Assembly (NCBI GenBank): GCA_033239525.1
Contig: BSYO01000004.1
Coordinates: 16,716,037 to 16,780,036 of the forward strand
Direction of reading: 5' to 3'
Length of the DNA: 64,000 bases
Source: Nepenthes gracilis
Taxonomy: Eukaryota; Streptophyta; Magnoliopsida; Caryophyllales; Nepenthaceae
Shown here: positions 22,659-33,572 of the stretch, in pieces
How the letters are laid out: each line of letters begins with the position of its first letter
Position numbering within the stretch: position 1 is the stretch's first letter
The notes under the pieces: generated by a model
The model's input: only the letters and a program-made list of their open reading frames with translations
Told to the model about the DNA's origin: nothing
The model's database searches: none
Position numbers and translations under genes: made by a program

Positions 22659-22989
22659 TACCCCGGATGCTGATTTTTAAGTCATGTTTTAAAAATATTG
22701 CAAGTGTACTCTGCTCTGTTTTTAAGATCATGCTTTAAGAATATTGTAAGTTTATCCCCTCGTTTTAAGATCATGATTTAATGTGAGTATATGCATGCTT
22801 GCATCGCAAGTATGTCTGATTCTTGATGAGCATATGTTACGGTATGTATGATATTTTGTTCTAATGATTGATTTAAAGAAGAATCCCTGTTAACCATGTT
22901 TAAAAGAAGCTGCATTTTCCTTGATGAAGAATCAAGTTCGGTTTTTCCCATAATGAAAAATTGAGTTCAGCCTTCCCTTGTATAAAGAT

Positions 22990-24190
22990 GAAACTGGCCA
23001 CCTTTGAAGATGAAAATGAACTCCGGCCCTAATAAAGAAAAAGAACTCCGGCTTGTATAAGAAAAAGAACTCCGGCTTGTAATAAGAGAAATGAACTCCG
23101 GCTTTAATGAACTCTGGCTTTTAAAAGTACTCCGTCCGTTTAAGAAAAAGGACTCCGTCCTTTTTGATGAAAAAGTACTCCAAAAGAACTCTGTCTTTAA
23201 AATGAAGTCCGGCCTTAGTGTGAAATAAACTCCGGCTTTTAATGAACTCCGTCCTTAAAATGAACTCCGGTTTTAATGTGAAATGAACTCCGGCTTTTAA
23301 TGAACTCCGTCCCTTGAGGAAAATGAACTTCGGCTTTTAAATGTACTCTGGCTTTCAGTAGAAAGCACTCCGTCCCGTTAGTAAGAAGAACTCCGGCTCT
23401 TTTAAAAAGAACTCTAGCCATAAAGGGAAATGAACTCTGGGTTTTGAACTTCACCTTCTGTCAAAAAGAACTCCGTCCTTTTTGTTGGAAAAAGAACTCT
23501 GGCTTTAAAATGAACTCCGGCCTTAATGTAAAGGGAACTCCGGCCTCAATGTAAAATGAACTCCTGCTTTGTATTGAAAATGAAGTCCCACTTGAGAAAA
23601 TAAGCTCCGTCCTTTGAGTAAAAAGCACTCCGTCCTGTTAATGAAAAGCACTCCGTCCTTTGTATAAAAAGAACTCCGTCCCGAAAAGCACTCCGTCCTT
23701 TGAGTGAAAAGCACTCCGTCCTTTGAGTGAAAAGCACTCCGTCATGTTAATGAAAGCACTCTGTCCTTTGAGTAAAAAGCACTCCGTCCAAAAAGGCACT
23801 TCGGCTTTTGAGAAAAAGGCACTCCGGCTTTTGTTGAAAGAGAACTCCGGCTTGTATTAAAAATGAACTCCGGCTGGTATTTCGACTTCGAATTAAAAAT
23901 GCACTCCGGCTTGTATTAAAAATGAACTCCGGCTTCGAATTGAAAATGCACTCCGGCTTGTATTAAAAATGAACTCCGGCTTGTATTCCGACTTCGAATT
24001 GAAAATGCACTCCGGCTTGTATCGAAAATGAAATCCGACTTTTAAGTTAGTTCACTCCGGCCCTTATGAAAGAAAGAACTCCGGCCTTAAGAAGAAAACG
24101 AACTCCGATTTTAGGAAGGAAATGCACTCCGATTTTAAGAAGGAAATGCACTCCGGTTTTTAAGAAGGAAAAGAACTCCGGTTTTAAGAT
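22990..24190 (+). repeat. ACTCCGG motif array in LTR6
   Basis: Several dozen copies of AACTCCGGCTT, ACTCCGTCCTTTGAG and variants, spaced 15-45 bases apart by A-rich spacers (GAAAAAG, GTATTAAAAATG). Subfamilies form local blocks: GTCC types at 23600-23790 and GGCTTGTATTAAAAATG types at 23830-24020, which points to expansion by unequal exchange. Plus-strand sense is ACTCCG, opposite to the U3 copies at 22190-22390. Confidence 0.85.
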
Positions 24191-24384
24191 ATTAAAGGAA
24201 TAAGGCTATATGAACTTCAATTGTTTGAAGTTAAAAAGGCTAGAAGAATAAGGAAAAATGCATGTAAAAGGGACAGCAAGCAAGTGGAACTCTATGACTT
24301 CCGACCTTTGAACTATGATAGATGGTCATCAAAACAAATAGAACTAAGAACCAAGTCCCAATAAATTTGATGTTAAAGATAAAT

Positions 24385-24854
24385 GATAGCTGTCCTCGGG
24401 GCTTGGTACAAGGAGGGAATGATAGCCATCCTCGGGGCTTGGTACAAGGAGGGAATGATAGCCGTCCTCGGGGCTTGGTACAAGGAGGTAACGATAGCCG
24501 TCCTCGGGGCTTTGTACAAGGAGGGAATGATAGCCATCCTCGGGGCTTGGTACAAGGAGGGAATGATAGCCGTCCTCGGGGCTTTGTACAAGGAGGGAAT
24601 GATAGCCGTCCTCGGGGCTTGGTACAAGGAGGGAATGATAGCCGTCCTCGGGGCTTGGTACAAGGAGGGAATGATAGCCGTCCTCGGGGCTTGGTACAAG
24701 GAGGGAATGATAAGCCGTCCTCGGGGCTTGGTACAAGGAGGGAATGATAAGCCGTCCTCGGGGCTTGGTATAAGGAGAGAATGATAGCCGTCCTCGGGGC
24801 TTGGTACAAGGAGGGAATGATAGCAGTCCTCGGGGCTTTGTACAAAGAGGAAAA
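24385..24854 (+). repeat. 36-bp minisatellite, 13 units, in LTR6
   Basis: Units run GATAGCCGTCCTCGGGGC then TTGGTACAAGGAGGGAAT. Eleven units are 36 bp and two (24709-24745, 24746-24782) are 37 bp through an added A. Because 36 is a multiple of three and the unit has few stops, several frames stay open on both strands (for example 252 codons at 24240-24998). These are repeat artefacts and not genes. Confidence 0.95.
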
Positions 24855-25174
24855 TAATATGAAGTATCGTAAAATGATGATAATATGAAGTATCATCTGA
24901 TGAAAAGATGATAATGAATCATATACAGTAATGAATCGTATACAGTGAAAAGATGACAGTGAATAGTATAGAGTATTGTTTTCAGTTTTACCATGCATCA
25001 GTAAAGTTTATGGTTATTATTTTACAGTCTATAGTGTAATGATTTATGAAGCATGAGATTTAATATTGTTATAGTATGCCTTTACTTTTTAGATGATGTT
25101 TGACTAAACATTCTGGTTCTGCATGGTTATATGATTGTTTTCGCATAACCGTTTTACAGTTCATATGCATGTAC

Positions 25175-25218
25175 CTTGCTGGGCCTCGGCTCACTATTTT
25201 ATGTTTTCCCCCGTACAG
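25175..25218 (+). promoter_or_regulatory. Candidate branch point and 3' splice site in LTR6
   Basis: GGCTCACT (branch-point-like CTCAC), then TATGTTTTCCCCCGTACAG and ATGAAG. The arrangement CTCAY, pyrimidine run, CAG, ATGA recurs in LTR1 (126-128 and 7717-7719), LTR2 (10119-10117), LTR4 (19368-19366), LTR5 (21298-21300) and LTR7 (58952-58950). Confidence 0.5.
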
Positions 25219-25652
25219 ATGAAGTTTTAGAGCTTGTGCCTGACGAGTTGGAGTGATTAGAGCTTGTCTGAAGGATTATTAAAGACCTCGGAAGCTTATT
25301 TTGGAGAAATATTATTGTAATGACTTGATGGACTTCTATGGTTAAACATTTTTGGCTATGTACTCGGAAATGAATGTTTTGGAATGAATATGAATGCTTC
25401 CGCAAGTGTTAGAACAACTTCCGCTATACTTATAGTGAAAAGTATATGGGTCCTAGATGGCATCTGTGATCCTGTGTTGCACCTAATTGGTTTTCAATTG
25501 TGTTATGAAAGACGGAATCAAAAAAAAAAATCCATTCCGTCACAAGATTGAGGTTTCCAAGTCCGATTCCGACTTAGAGCTAGTTAGAGAAGTGGTAGAT
25601 CGGGTCGAGGCAAGTGCACCCATATATTTTTATTTCTCTCTTTGCACTTTTT

Positions 25653-28600
25653 TTTTGGTAAGTAATTAAATGTATTAAATTTAAAGGAATGTACAAACGG
25701 CTATGTTTTTTACCGAGTGTTTTGCTAACTAGGTAAGAGAAACATTGAAATAGGGAGAACCCTAAACTGTGACTAAGGACAATAGACTCAAATACAATAA
25801 CGATATCGGTGTTGAAACAGCTCCGTCCACACCACACCGTACAGCAAGTGTCTACCTCTCGCAAAGGCAACAACACTCCGGGCGCAGTGCCAAAACCAGT
25901 CCGTCCAGATAACAGCGTAGAGGCAGTCCGACAAACCAATAAGGCAAGCTCAATTTCACTCCGGACATTGCAACAAAACCCTTCATCCAAGAGTGAGCAA
26001 AGAACAGATCGTGTCGCCACAATCAATAGGAAGAGAAGGCCACTCCTGATAGCACTCCGGCTTTTAAGAAGACAAAAGCAAGCCATTCCGGTCAAGGAGC
26101 ATATATAATGCATTCCATCCACAGCGAAAACATCAAGCTTCAAACGTAGTCACTCCGGAGTGAAGGCACTCCGGACATTAACGGCCCACTCCAAAACCAG
26201 AGATCTTACACTTCGGAATCCGGAGCTCACACCCTCCGGAATCCGGAGTGCATTCACTCCGTCCTTCAAAATACACTCCAGCAAAAGGGCTCTCCGGATA
26301 AAAGAAAGTACTCCGCCATAAGAGCTCCGGATAAGATATCTCGGCCTGTAGGGCTCCGGAAAGAAAACATTCAGGCCATATAGGCAATGGAACAACAAAC
26401 GCAAGGCACTTCCATTTTTTATTTATTTATTTTTATTATTTTTATATTTTTATTTTTTCATAGCACCACAGTCTGCAATCTGCAGTCTGCAACCCGACAG
26501 CTATGGGTGAATCAGGGAACGGCATTACTTCAGCAACCCAGCACCATAGAACAAATAGCATGCTACAAGCCATGGGCAGCATGGATCCCTGCTTCAGCAA
26601 GAGGATGCAGACCGGTCAACTCAAAAAGTTTTAGCATCATAGCCCACAACCAGCAATACAGGCTCCAGATCACAACCAACACCAGCAAACCAAGCATCTG
26701 CTTCAATGCATCACAGCCAAAAACCAGCAGAGCAGATGGTACTCAGAAGCAACACAGCTCCTCCCAGCTGTAAATTCCAATCTGGCAGTGATACTACACA
26801 GCACCACATAACACAGCATGCCTCACATACTAGCTAATAGCATCAAGAGCATACTGAGGACCCATTGATCCAAGAAAAACAGCAAAGGAAAAGCCAGGCT
26901 AACAGCATTTACAATCCTAAGACAGCCTAACCATCATGCCAACCTACTGCACAAACACAGCAAGACAACCAACAATTTCCAACAACAAAAAAGCAATAGG
27001 CCACTGCACCATTGCCCAGCCCCAACACTGATGCCACATCCGGGTTAACTCTCATCAACACTGTGAATTAACTCAAAGAACTCGTCCCGGCATCGTTGAA
27101 TGTTCCAACCAAAGCTACCAACCGGAAGAAAAGGCAATCCAATTATCAGCAAGATTCCACTGCCAACATAAAAAACCATTTGCAGCAGCACCACTACAGA
27201 TTCCACTGCCAATAACATATAGAAAATGGCAAATAGACAGGCCAAGCCTAATCCACCGCCCCAGAAGGTTCACCAAAGATCCAACCAAGGCCACGCCAAC
27301 TCTTGACAGACCCCAAAGATAGAGTTCCAAATCCAGAGCTGCACGGTTCCCCTTCCCGTCCAACTGGAATGAACCCCACAGGCAGAGGAGCAACAGAGCC
27401 AGCATCACTGGACAGTCGTCTGAGACAGAACCAAAGAGCAACACAAGAGCCAATTCTAGCTTCAGACAGCCGCACCCGAAGCCAAAGAACAGCAGGCTAA
27501 AGAATAAGCCATTCACACACAGTAGTGCCAACCAAAGAACGCTCTCCACAATGGCAACAACCGGCAGGAACTCACCGCAGCAGAGGGCCACTTGCAGCCA
27601 AAACTATACCACTGTCGGCTCATCAAACCACAGCCAGAAAGCCCCAGCCTGAATAGTACGGGCAACCCCCAACCCAACCAACAGGAGGGAACACATTGGC
27701 TGAGGATCATCAAGCCAGCAGCCCAAGTCAGTTTCTGGCACCAGAACCCGTGCATAGAGCGAGACCCACCAGGAGGCCAGAGGAAGCAGCTCCCGAAGCC
27801 ACACAGTTGCATACCCGACAATGCTTTCAAAGCAATTTGCCTGAAGCAGAAAATGCCCATAATACGAGAGGCAAAAAAGGCACTACCATTTGCCGTCAAA
27901 AAGCAATCCTGTGAGAGTCCAGCATTTCGCTGCAACCCACATCATATACAACCAAGCAAAGCTCCATAAATGGAAGCAAACTGAGGGATCCCCACCGCAA
28001 CAGAAAGTTCACATGCATCCAAAAGGTCCACGGCCAGCTCTTCAGTACATCGGCCTAATATCTCCAAAGCAGCATTGCACGGTATCCCCCAAACCGTCCA
28101 CCAGAAGGGAACACCCAGGCATAGGCACTTCAGAGCCAGCATTACAGACCTTCGAATGCACCAGATCCATCAAGCAGCACGAGAGTCTTCAAAAGCTTCA
28201 GATATCAGATCTCAATACCAAATCCAGGAGGGCAGAGCTGGCTAACACCAGCCCGCAACCAAATCCAATGCTAGGCCCAAAAGACTTCGAAGGCGAGAGG
28301 ACCGAAAGGAGCCCATAGCGAGGCCGGAGCCTTCATCCCAATCTGTATGGGAGAAACGAATCGAGAGCTCAACCTTAGGCTTGCACCGAGGAGAATATAC
28401 GAGGCCTCGGAGGATGAGCGCCACCAAAACCACAGTGGACACAAAGCCCCAGCTACGACAACACCAACATCTCCAATCAGACGAAGAAAAGGACCAACGC
28501 ATGATCCTTCACCCCAATCTAAAAGCGGGAGAAGCAGACTGAGTTCGCAGAGAAAGTCGAAGGCTCTGAGGGCGCCGTGAACGACTCATCCAGAGCAGAG

Positions 28601-28928
28601 AACCGGAAAGGTGGAGACGGATAACCGGAGGGGAACCGGGCAGAGCAACCAGGAGACCGGCCATGGCCGGCTCCGGTGCCGCCCTGCGCCCAAAATGGCA
28701 GCGCCGGCTTTGAAATCCTAGAGAGAGACGAGACCTCTCTCTTAACCGGTTGGACCTTCTCCGAAGAGACAAAAATTTGGACCATTTCTCGATTTGTGCG
28801 TTTCATGTCTCCTTGAGACAAAAATTTGGACCATTTCTAATCTTCATCCTTGCCAGGGCCATGCAATCTTCTCTCAGATCGTTCGGATGTCTCCGAAGAG
28901 ACTAAAATTTGGTTTTGGCAAAACCTCA
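25653..28928 (-). mobile_element. LINE F: long non-autonomous LINE-type retroposon
   Basis: CTTTGCACTTTTT at 25640-25652 and 28929-28941 is the target duplication. On the minus strand it starts with repeated short hairpins (28925-28745), then the CT-rich 5' block AGAGAGAGGTCTCG with TCTCTCTCTAGG, GCCGGCGCTGCC and GGCCATGGCCGG. These are close to the start of LINE A. A TG-rich body, an A/T-rich stretch (26465-26413), a CGGAGTG array (26380-26085) and a tail with a diverged 3' hairpin follow. No ORF with a domain. Its tail (TTTAGGGTTCTCCCTA) groups with LINE I. Confidence 0.8.
28745..28925 (-). repeat. Repeated hairpins at the 5' end of LINE F
   Basis: On the minus strand GTCTCTTCGGAGAC, GTCTCAAGGAGAC and GTCTCTTCGGAGAA each follow AAATTTTAGTCTC or CCAAATTTTTGTCTC. 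The first is a perfect 5-bp stem with a TTCG loop. The unit AAATGGTCCAAATTTTTG is repeated. They lie at the extreme 5' end, where L1 elements carry promoter or leader functions. Confidence 0.6.
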
Positions 28929-29393
28929 CTTTGCACTTTTTGTTTCATTTTTTGGGTATTCTCATTTTGATATGCATTTAAGTTTATATTTTATGAAACC
29001 TATGTCTTAAACATGCATATAAATCGATTTCATATTTGATTTGTAAGATTTGTGAGGTATTTCACACATGAAAACCCTGACCCATGCCCATTAGTGTTTA
29101 ATCAATTTAATTGAGATTTATACATGATTTGGCCTTAGAAACTTGAAACCCTAGTTTCATGGACGTGGGTACTTTGATTATTCGGCATTATTCACATATA
29201 TTTTGTATATGTTATTTTGTGTATTTCGGAAATATTCTCAAACATGAATAGTGGTGCTTTTTCACATGTACCGTATATATGTTATTTTGTGTACGCTTCA
29301 AAAATTATGTTGCATGATTTGTGAAGGAATTTGTTATCTGAAAGCTCTAAAATTATATTCGGCTCATTTTGGTAAGAATTTCTTATATGTTCT

Positions 29394-30500
29394 TGATGGG
29401 TACACCAATAATGGGCTGGCCCAAATAAAGGTCAGCGGAAGCCCAAGACGGTCAACGTTGGCGTTGACCGTCTTGGCGGCCAATTTACTCACAAACGGTC
29501 AACTCAATATTGACCAGTTTGATTGGGCCTTTAGAGGCTTCGCAACAGTGATGGGCCTATTCCATTCTGGCCCACAGCCCATCAGTTGATCGCCAGCCAC
29601 TCTCCCTTCGTTCTCCACGAAGGCGGCCAACACGCTGAAAGTCAACTCAGATGTTGACCATCTACGCCCTGCACATTGGGCCCAAAAGGGCTCTTCTACA
29701 ATGGGCCTGACCCGTTCAGGCCCACCAGTCATAAAAAGGCCAACCACGATCCTCCAAGGATATTCCATGATCTCAAAAGGAATATCAGCAAGATTGGCAC
29801 CCTTCAAAGAAGGAAAGCGCCAGATCTTCCCAACTCCTTTCCAGCCAAGGAACTCCAACGGTAACATACTGGGAAGGAAAGAAACCAACTTGAAAAGTGG
29901 TTGGCCGCCTCAGAAGGAAACAATCCTCCACAATTGGGGCAACAAGCATCAGCCTCCAAAAGAAAGGCCAGCAGTAGATCACAGGGACGATCACTCCTTC
30001 TAAAGGAGGAGGATCGCCATCTTTACCATAAAAAAGGCTCTGGATTCACCATCCAGGGCAAGCTCTCATTCAGGCTTTTATTGGTGCTTTCATTGACGCC
30101 TGCATTAACTCACAAACCCTAAGTGCTCTGAGAAGCAAGCTCTCTCTGGGCAGCCCAGCTCTCAAACACAATCGAACTCCAAGGCAACGAACGAGTCTTT
30201 ACGTCCGTTCTCTGCCTTCCCACCATCCAGATACGAGAAAGGCCTGGAGTCTCTCTGACATTTGGAACAAAACACTCTCTTCCCCTCTCCCATTGCTTTC
30301 ACGCATTTTCAGTTCCTTCCTTTGAAGACTGTTTTACTGACTTGAGCGTCGGAGTGTTTTCGGTGGGATTACATCCCGCCGTTAACGCTGACCTCCTGTT
30401 CGTTTTAGTGGTGTGCAGGGTTCATACTCAGTGAACGGAGCCGGTTCAATCCATCTAAGAGAATTCGAATCTATTCGAAGTCGGATCCAGGTACGCATCA
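29394..30500 (+). repeat. 5' LTR of element G
   Basis: TGATGGGTACACC to GGTACGCATCA. U3 is rich in GGTCAAC/GTTGACC pairs. A perfect 15-bp inverted repeat (29443-29457 and 29462-29476, loop TTGG) contains one such pair. A CCATAAAAAAGGC phrase at about 30026 could be a TATA box, with low certainty. Confidence 0.92.
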
Positions 30501-30517
30501 TTGGCGCCATCTGTGGG
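30501..30517 (+). other. Primer-binding site of element G
   Basis: TTGGCGCCATCTGTGGG directly follows the LTR, the usual position and a wording close to that of other Tat-like elements. It differs from the initiator-Met type of the other elements here. I do not assign the tRNA. Confidence 0.8.
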
Positions 30518-30587
30518 AAGCGCTTACGAAAAGCCTACCACAAAAAAAAAACTGCACGAATTCTCTCTGTCACCTTCTGATTCCGCA

Positions 30588-32330
30588 ATGGTGAACACGA
30601 GAGCCCAGGCTAGTGATCCCGCTAGAGAAACTGCTAACCCCGACCAGAAGCATGCTGCTGACGTCCTGGTCAACGAGGCCGCAGGCGGAGTTCCACCGCC
30701 TTACTTTCAACAACTAGTGGAGTAGATGCAGGCCAACAATTGCCTGCTCCAACTTCTTTGCACGCAGAACAAGCAACGACAACAAGCGGCTCCACCAGCA
30801 GCCATTCCTGTTCCTGCCACCAAAAGGGGTGGCCGGAGGAAGAAGAAGCCGGCCAAGAGGCCCGAAAAGACTGGGGAGAATCCGGCTCCAGCATCCTCCC
30901 GCGTTCCTGGCCAGAACAGGCTAATGGAACGCTCCAGGAGTACGTCTCCGATAGAGAGCCCAGAAAGAAGAAATCCTCAATATTCTCGGGCGGAAGACCG
31001 TCACACATTCCAGGAGCGAGACCCCAGGACTGCCAAATCCACAGGAGACAGCAACCGACCGGCTGCTGAACCCGTCGGGGATAAGACGGAGTTAAGGAAT
31101 TTCCTTAACTCCAAGCGATCAGCAAACGCCACTCGCACCGATCCGCGAGTGGACCAAATCTGGAACCACGTATTCCAGAATGACGAGCGCGCCATCGACT
31201 TGGACAAGTCTCCTTTTTCTATAGAAATCTTGAGCCATCCACTGCCGTCCAAGTTTAAAATGCCGTCCCTTGACTTATACGATAAAGCGGTGATCCATTG
31301 ACCACTGGATCACTTCCGCACCCATCTAAGTCTACAAGGGCTAGAAGACTCAGCGATGTGCCGCTGCTTCCCGCTCACGCTGAAGGGAGACGCCAGAATC
31401 TGGTTTCACCATCTCCCTTCAGGCACTGTCAGCAGTTTCCGTGAACTCACGGATCTCTTCCTGGCTTAATACGCTTCGAGCCGATGGGAAGAGAAACTGC
31501 CTTGGCACCTCTCCCACATAAAGCAGAAACCGGGAGAGAACCCATGGTGTTTCCTAGATCGCTTCGTGGCTGAGGCCAGATGGATCCCCAGGATCACTGA
31601 GGAGATGAAGTTGGGCAGCTTCATCTCAGCGCTTACTTTCGGTGACTTCTTCAAGCACCTGGCCCACAAGAACCCTCAGACTTTCGTGAGGCAGAATCCA
31701 TCACCAGGGCCTACGCTGCAGCAGAAGAGGCCAATGAGGCAAAACGTCCTGAGCGGGCGGATCAGCCTCAGCCATTCCCTGGTGAAGCGAAAAGAAAATA
31801 CAATGGCGGAGAATATTCCCGCCAGAAGAAGCGCCGGACTGGGCCCCCAGAACGCAAAGATTATGGGCCCACCAGTTTTACGCCTCTGACAGACACGTGC
31901 TCCAACGTCCTAATGCAGATCCGTGGAGAAAAGTTTTTGAAGTGGCCAAAAATGCTGAAGAAAGACTCTGGAAACCAGTCTAAGTACTGCGTCTTCCATC
32001 GCTCTGCTGGACACTAAACCGAAGACTGCAAAACGCTGCAGAGGGAAATCGAGGACCTTATTCGCAGAGGACACCTCACCCGATTCTTCAAGGGACCTGG
32101 ACAGAACTCAGGAGCGGCTGATAAAGAGGGGCAGGAGCAGACGTCTCTCCGGAACAGGACTGCGGTAGGAGTGGTTAACATGGTCACCACCCAACCAACC
32201 GGGGCTCGGCGGACAGCAAAGAGCAGCAGACTGGGAGGAAGAGGCCGCATAGTAGACAACATTATTAGCTTCAGTGATTGTGACTCAAACCATGTAATCT
32301 CCCCCCATGCTGACCCCTTGTAATTTCGGC
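30588..32330 (+). pseudogene. gag: gag of element G (broken)
   Basis: ATG at 30588 opens MVNTRAQASDP. One frame runs to 31888 but holds three in-frame stops (TAG about 30723, TGA about 31299, TAA about 31467). The capsid-like core is recognisable (CRCFPLTLKGDARIWF, then SSFRELTDLF). A frameshift near 31690 moves the reading to the next frame, which ends in a zinc-knuckle-like YCVFHRSAGH then EDCKTL with a stop after the His. Gag would form the particle and bind RNA. Collinearity apart from point lesions suggests fairly recent decay. Confidence 0.8.
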
Positions 32331-32334
32331 ACTC

Positions 32335-32874
32335 GTTTCAGATGGTACTTCAGACTACCAGCTAAAACGAGTCTTTATTGATAATGGTAGCTCTAAAGAC
32401 TTGCTTTACTTGGACGCATTCTTTAAATTAGGCCTAAAAAAGAATCAACTAAAACCTATTGAAGGAACTTTATACGGCCTTGATAATGAACCGGTGCCCG
32501 TCCAAGGGACAGTCCAACTGGAAGTCACCCTGGGCACCTATCCGAAAACAGCAAGTCGCATGCTAACCTTCCTAGTTTGCAATGCGATACTAGGCAGGCC
32601 GTGCCTAACAGCGTTTGGGGCAGTCACGTCAATTCCACACCTTAAAATAAAATTCCCAACGCCCTACGGCGTCGGAGAAGTTCTGGGAGACCAGGTCACT
32701 GGGCGAACCTGTTATATGGTCCAGATTGCCCCTAGTGGGAGAACTGGCACGGTGGGAGAACTCGATCACCGAGACGAGACCACTCTGCAACAGGCACAGC
32801 CCGGTGAAGCCACGGATCTAGTCCCACTGGACCCGGGGAACCGGATAAGTGTGTCCAGATCGGTGGCTCACTAA
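32335..32874 (+). pseudogene. Protease region of element G
   Basis: Retropepsin-type segment: VFIDNGSSKDLLY holds the active-site position, with D-N-G in place of the usual D-T/S-G, and NAILGRPCLTAFGA is the flap-distal hydrophobic-GR motif. It is open for about 157 codons from 32401 and ends at a stop at 32872. In Tat elements this lies between gag and RT as here. The Asn for Thr/Ser change may impair activity. Confidence 0.75.
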
Positions 32875-33572
32875 ACGGGCGACCACGCGATGAATTGATC
32901 ACGTTTCTACGAAGGAACGCGGACCTTTTTGCTTGGACTCCCGCGGACATGCCCAGGATTTCAGCTGAGGTGATGGTCCACAAGCTGGGCCTTGATCCTG
33001 ACCGAAAGCCGGTCAGACAGAAGCGAAGGAACCACTCCGTCGAAAAGCTGATCGCCATCTGAGAGGAGGTGAAAAAGCTACTGGACGCTGGGTTTATTAG
33101 AGAAGTCCAGTACCCGGATTGGCTCTCGAACGTCGTTCTGGTCAAAAAGAGCAATGGAAAATGGTAAATGTGCGTAGATTTTACCGACGTCAACAAGGCC
33201 TGCCCGAAAGACAGCTTTCCCTTGCCCCGTATTGACCTGCTGGTTGACTCCACGGCAGGGCATGAGCTGCTAAGCTTCATGGACGCTTATTCGGGCTACA
33301 ACCAAATTAGAATGAGTCCGGAAGACAAGGAGCATACCTCGTTCATGACAGACCAGGGCACCTACTGCTACAAAGTAATGCCCTTTGGACTGAAGAACGC
33401 TGGAGCAACTTACCAGCGACTAGTCAATAGGATGTTCGGAAAGCAAATTGGTCGCAACATGGAGGTCTACGTCGACGACATGCTCGTCAAGAGCAGGGTC
33501 ACTGGCGACCACATACGTGACCTGGAAGAATCATTTGAGGTGCTTCGCCGGCCAAGTGTGTCTTCGGGGTAG
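32874..33572 (+). pseudogene. Reverse transcriptase of element G
   Basis: All main RT blocks are present: LVKKSNGKW, MCVDFTDVNKACPKDSFPLP, LLSFMDAYSGYNQI, YKVMPFGLKNAGATYQRL and the catalytic YVDDMLVKS. The wording is typical of the Tat group. Stops interrupt at about 33060 (TGA after LIAI) and 33166 (TAA after NGKW), and the frame is lost after the YVDD block near 33545. It copies element RNA into DNA in the cytoplasmic particle. Confidence 0.88.

Larger units (their letters stand above)
22097..25544 (+). repeat. LTR6: solo LTR, 3.4 kb, TSD AGATT
   Basis: AGATT at 22092-22096 and 25545-25549 flanks a unit beginning TGCGAGATCC and ending ATTCCGTCACA, with no interior, so it is a solo LTR left by recombination. 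Inside: GCCGGAGTGG phrases in U3 (22190-22390), TATA box (22547-22556), donor-like TCAGGCAAGTG (22648-22658), an ACTCCGGC array (22990-24190), 13 units of a 36-bp minisatellite (24385-24854) and acceptor-like CCCCGTACAG-ATGAAG (CAG 25216-25218). It sits in the LTR of D. Confidence 0.9.

Noticed and set aside
24385..24854. CRISPR-like regular repeat
   Set aside because: Units are contiguous without variable spacers, and the context is a plant LTR.
24240..24998. Overlapping open frames of 108-252 codons on both strands
   Set aside because: They are produced by the 36-bp minisatellite, whose unit is a multiple of three and poor in stops. The peptide is a pure repeat in every frame and no domain is present.
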